Notes under the pieces: generated by a model
The model's input: only the letters and a program-made list of their open reading frames with translations
The model's database searches: none
What the model was told of the DNA's origin: nothing
Made by a program: the position numbers and the translations under genes
Source: Typha latifolia
Lineage: Eukaryota; Streptophyta; Magnoliopsida; Poales; Typhaceae
Direction: 5' to 3'
Length of the DNA stretch: 64,000 nt
Assembly: GCA_019914945.1 (NCBI GenBank)
Contig: CM034107.1
Coordinates: forward strand, 3,968,001-4,032,000
Part shown: positions 62,386-64,000 of the stretch, in pieces
How the letters are laid out: each line of letters starts with the position of its first letter
Numbering within the stretch: position 1 is the stretch's first letter

Positions 62386-63113
62386 TAAAAATATTAGATT
62401 TAGATCAAGAGGATACATAAAAATATTAGATTATAAGATTAAATACGAGGATCCATATTTCTAAATTTACTAATTCTATATTATAATTTTAATCTATTGT
62501 ATATGATAACTAAATAAAATCACATTATTATAACATAGATTACTATTTTAAACTTTCATTGATTATCTTAAACTTAAATTATATTATTAAATGTCATTAA
62601 ATTATATTATATTAATTACAAAAAGTTAATCACGTTCAATTCAAAATAATTAGAATTAAAATCAAAAGTAATACAAAATAATAGAATAAGTTACATAAAA
62701 ATATTTAATAACAAAAATATAAAAATATAAAATTTTAAAGATAGCAATACTTTAAATAAATATAAAATATAAAATACTAATAATAAAATGAAAATAGAAA
62801 TAAAAGCTGAGTAATTAAGATTATTAAATTTGTTATTTATATATCTAAATTTATTATTTCTTATATAAAAGCAGTAATAATGCTGTTTATCTAGTGCAAA
62901 CAGTATAGTTAATCATGTAGTATTTAAGGTTGGCAAGATTTGTGGGTTTGTAGTATGACACTTGGAACCTCCACTCTTGCAAAGCATGTCAATTGACAAA
63001 CACACATTCCCCTATCCCAAAACCTCCCAAACCTTTCAAATTCTAAGGCCGGCGACCTCTCATTCCTATCTTCTTCCCCTTTCCTCCTTCCTCTCCTCCG
63101 CCTTTCGTCGAAC

Positions 63114-64000
63114 ATGTTCGCCGCAATCGGTTCTCTGGGCCGCTTCTCCCTCCTTTCCCAGCCCTTCGGCATTGATGGGCCCTCTCCTTCCTTCATTTCC
63201 ATCCGAAAGACTCCACCTTTGCGTTTCCCGTATCCTAGGAGACCCTTTTCGCCATTATCCACCTGCTTGAACAAGCTCGCGTCGTCGTCAGGGAGTGGCG
63301 TCGAACAGGAGGAAGCCTCAAAAGCCGGAGAAGACGAAGCCCGCCAAGTTCGGGTATGATTCTTGCTGCAGGAATTGATAATTGGTTTTCTTCTTTTTGA
63401 GCGGTGACCATTGTCTCATGCTTTGTTTATGTGAAGAAGTAGAGGTCTGCCGATTGGAGGGCGGCGCGGGCTTATAAGGATACCGGAGTAATCTTTGATG
63501 GAAAGGTTGAAGGGTCTAATAATGGGGGATTGTTGATACGATTCTATTCGCTTCTTGGGTTTCTTCCCTACCCTCTTCTAAGTCCATCTCATTCTTGTAA
63601 AGGTACTAATTATTCTTTTCGCATTGAGAATTCATGCACAATGCTGAACTATGCTATGTAGTAGGAGATGATTCCTGGCTATATGCTTTTTGATTCATAG
63701 AAATGCATCATAATCATTATCATTTATTCTTTCTCCCTCTGAATATAGAGTTGTATCTCAAGTAACTAGAGGCTCCATTGAAAGAATTAACTTAACTTTC
63801 AGTTAACTTGATTGGTACAATGCTTATGATATTGGAGCCAAATATTAGACTTAGGCGGCAAAGGAAGCAATGGGGAACCCTGAAATTTTTAGTGTAGTTG
63901 ACAGGTGGAAGGACCTAACTTTAGCTGCAGTGTAAGCTCGTGAAAAGAAGGATCAGCTTTTTAAAGTTCTCAGAAACAAGAAAAGGATGCTATGAATGAA
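63114..64000 (+). CDS. Plastid S1-domain RNA-binding protein (SRRP1-like), 5' part, runs off the right edge
   Basis: Exon 1 is 63114-63353 and exon 2 is 63443-63602; the frame is kept across the GT-AG intron and the next donor is GTACTA at 63603. The N-terminus (MFAAIGSLGRFSLLSQPF) is rich in Ser, Arg and Pro and low in acid residues, like a plastid transit peptide. Exon 2 reads ADWRAARAYKDTGVIFDGKV, then EGSNNGGLLIRFYSLLGFLP and SPSHSCK, matching the start of the first S1 domain of Arabidopsis SRRP1 (At3g23700) and its relatives. Later exons were not found in the last 400 bp, so they lie outside. Known relatives act in chloroplast RNA processing. The exact orthologue is uncertain since only about 133 residues are visible. 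Confidence 0.8.
63850..64000 (+). other. Coding-like segment of unknown origin in SRRP1-like intron 2
   Basis: From about 63856 the frame reads AAKEAMGNPEIFSVVDRWKD, LTLAAV, a stop, then AREKKDQLFKVLRNKKRML and a stop. The composition is protein-like, but I recognise no family. It may be part of a decayed gene or a retrocopy that continues past the edge. Confidence 0.3.

Overview
The window is nuclear DNA from a flowering plant. Genes carry many GT-AG introns, exons lie in very AT-rich spacer, and products include plastid and plant-specific proteins: MGDG synthase, TIC22, an SRRP1-like S1 protein, TIP1 and ROF1. GC-rich 5' exons (TIC22, CDC26/TTM3, the serine-rich gene) followed by AT-richer 3' exons suggest a monocot, but the species cannot be named from sequence alone.

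Layout: 0.7-0.9 kb, a possible 5' exon of a gene running off the left edge. 2.4-5.2 kb (-), a type-B MGDG synthase that looks like a recent pseudogene. 6.7-7.6 kb (+), the two reading frames CDC26 and TTM3 in tandem, matching the bicistronic locus known in plants. 7.6-16.5 kb, gene-free DNA with a hAT-like element and other repeats. 16.5-24.6 kb (+), the 13-exon ankyrin-DHHC S-acyltransferase TIP1, apparently shortened by a late stop codon. 27.7-30.3 kb (+), a TPR-PB1 protein of the Phox/CLMP1 family. 36.5-37.1 kb (+), a small serine-rich protein. 40.4-44.9 kb (-), the plastid import protein TIC22. 51.1-55.5 kb (-), the three-FKBP-domain immunophilin ROF1/FKBP62. 60.0-61.7 kb (+), a short, diverged HABP4/SERBP1-type RNA-binding protein. 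63.1 kb to the edge (+), the start of an SRRP1-like S1-domain plastid protein.

The genes do not form an operon-like pathway. They are housekeeping genes for plastid lipid synthesis and import, protein acylation, folding, RNA binding and the cell cycle. Their order has meaning: MGD, CDC26/TTM3, TIP1, Phox and serine-rich recall Arabidopsis blocks on chromosomes 5 and 2, and TIC22 with SRRP1 recalls neighbours on chromosome 3, so the window keeps old angiosperm gene order.

The spacer holds two well-delimited hAT-like elements with perfect 8-bp target-site duplications, a third less certain one, several TIR/MITE-like elements (two inside TIP1 introns), LINE fragments, tandem duplications and long microsatellites. 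No tRNA, rRNA, CRISPR or organellar insertion was recognised. The strongest points for a second look are the ATG-free CDC26-TTM3 bicistron with a telomere-like spacer, the broken MGDG synthase, and the TIP1 nonsense mutation with its tail still readable downstream.
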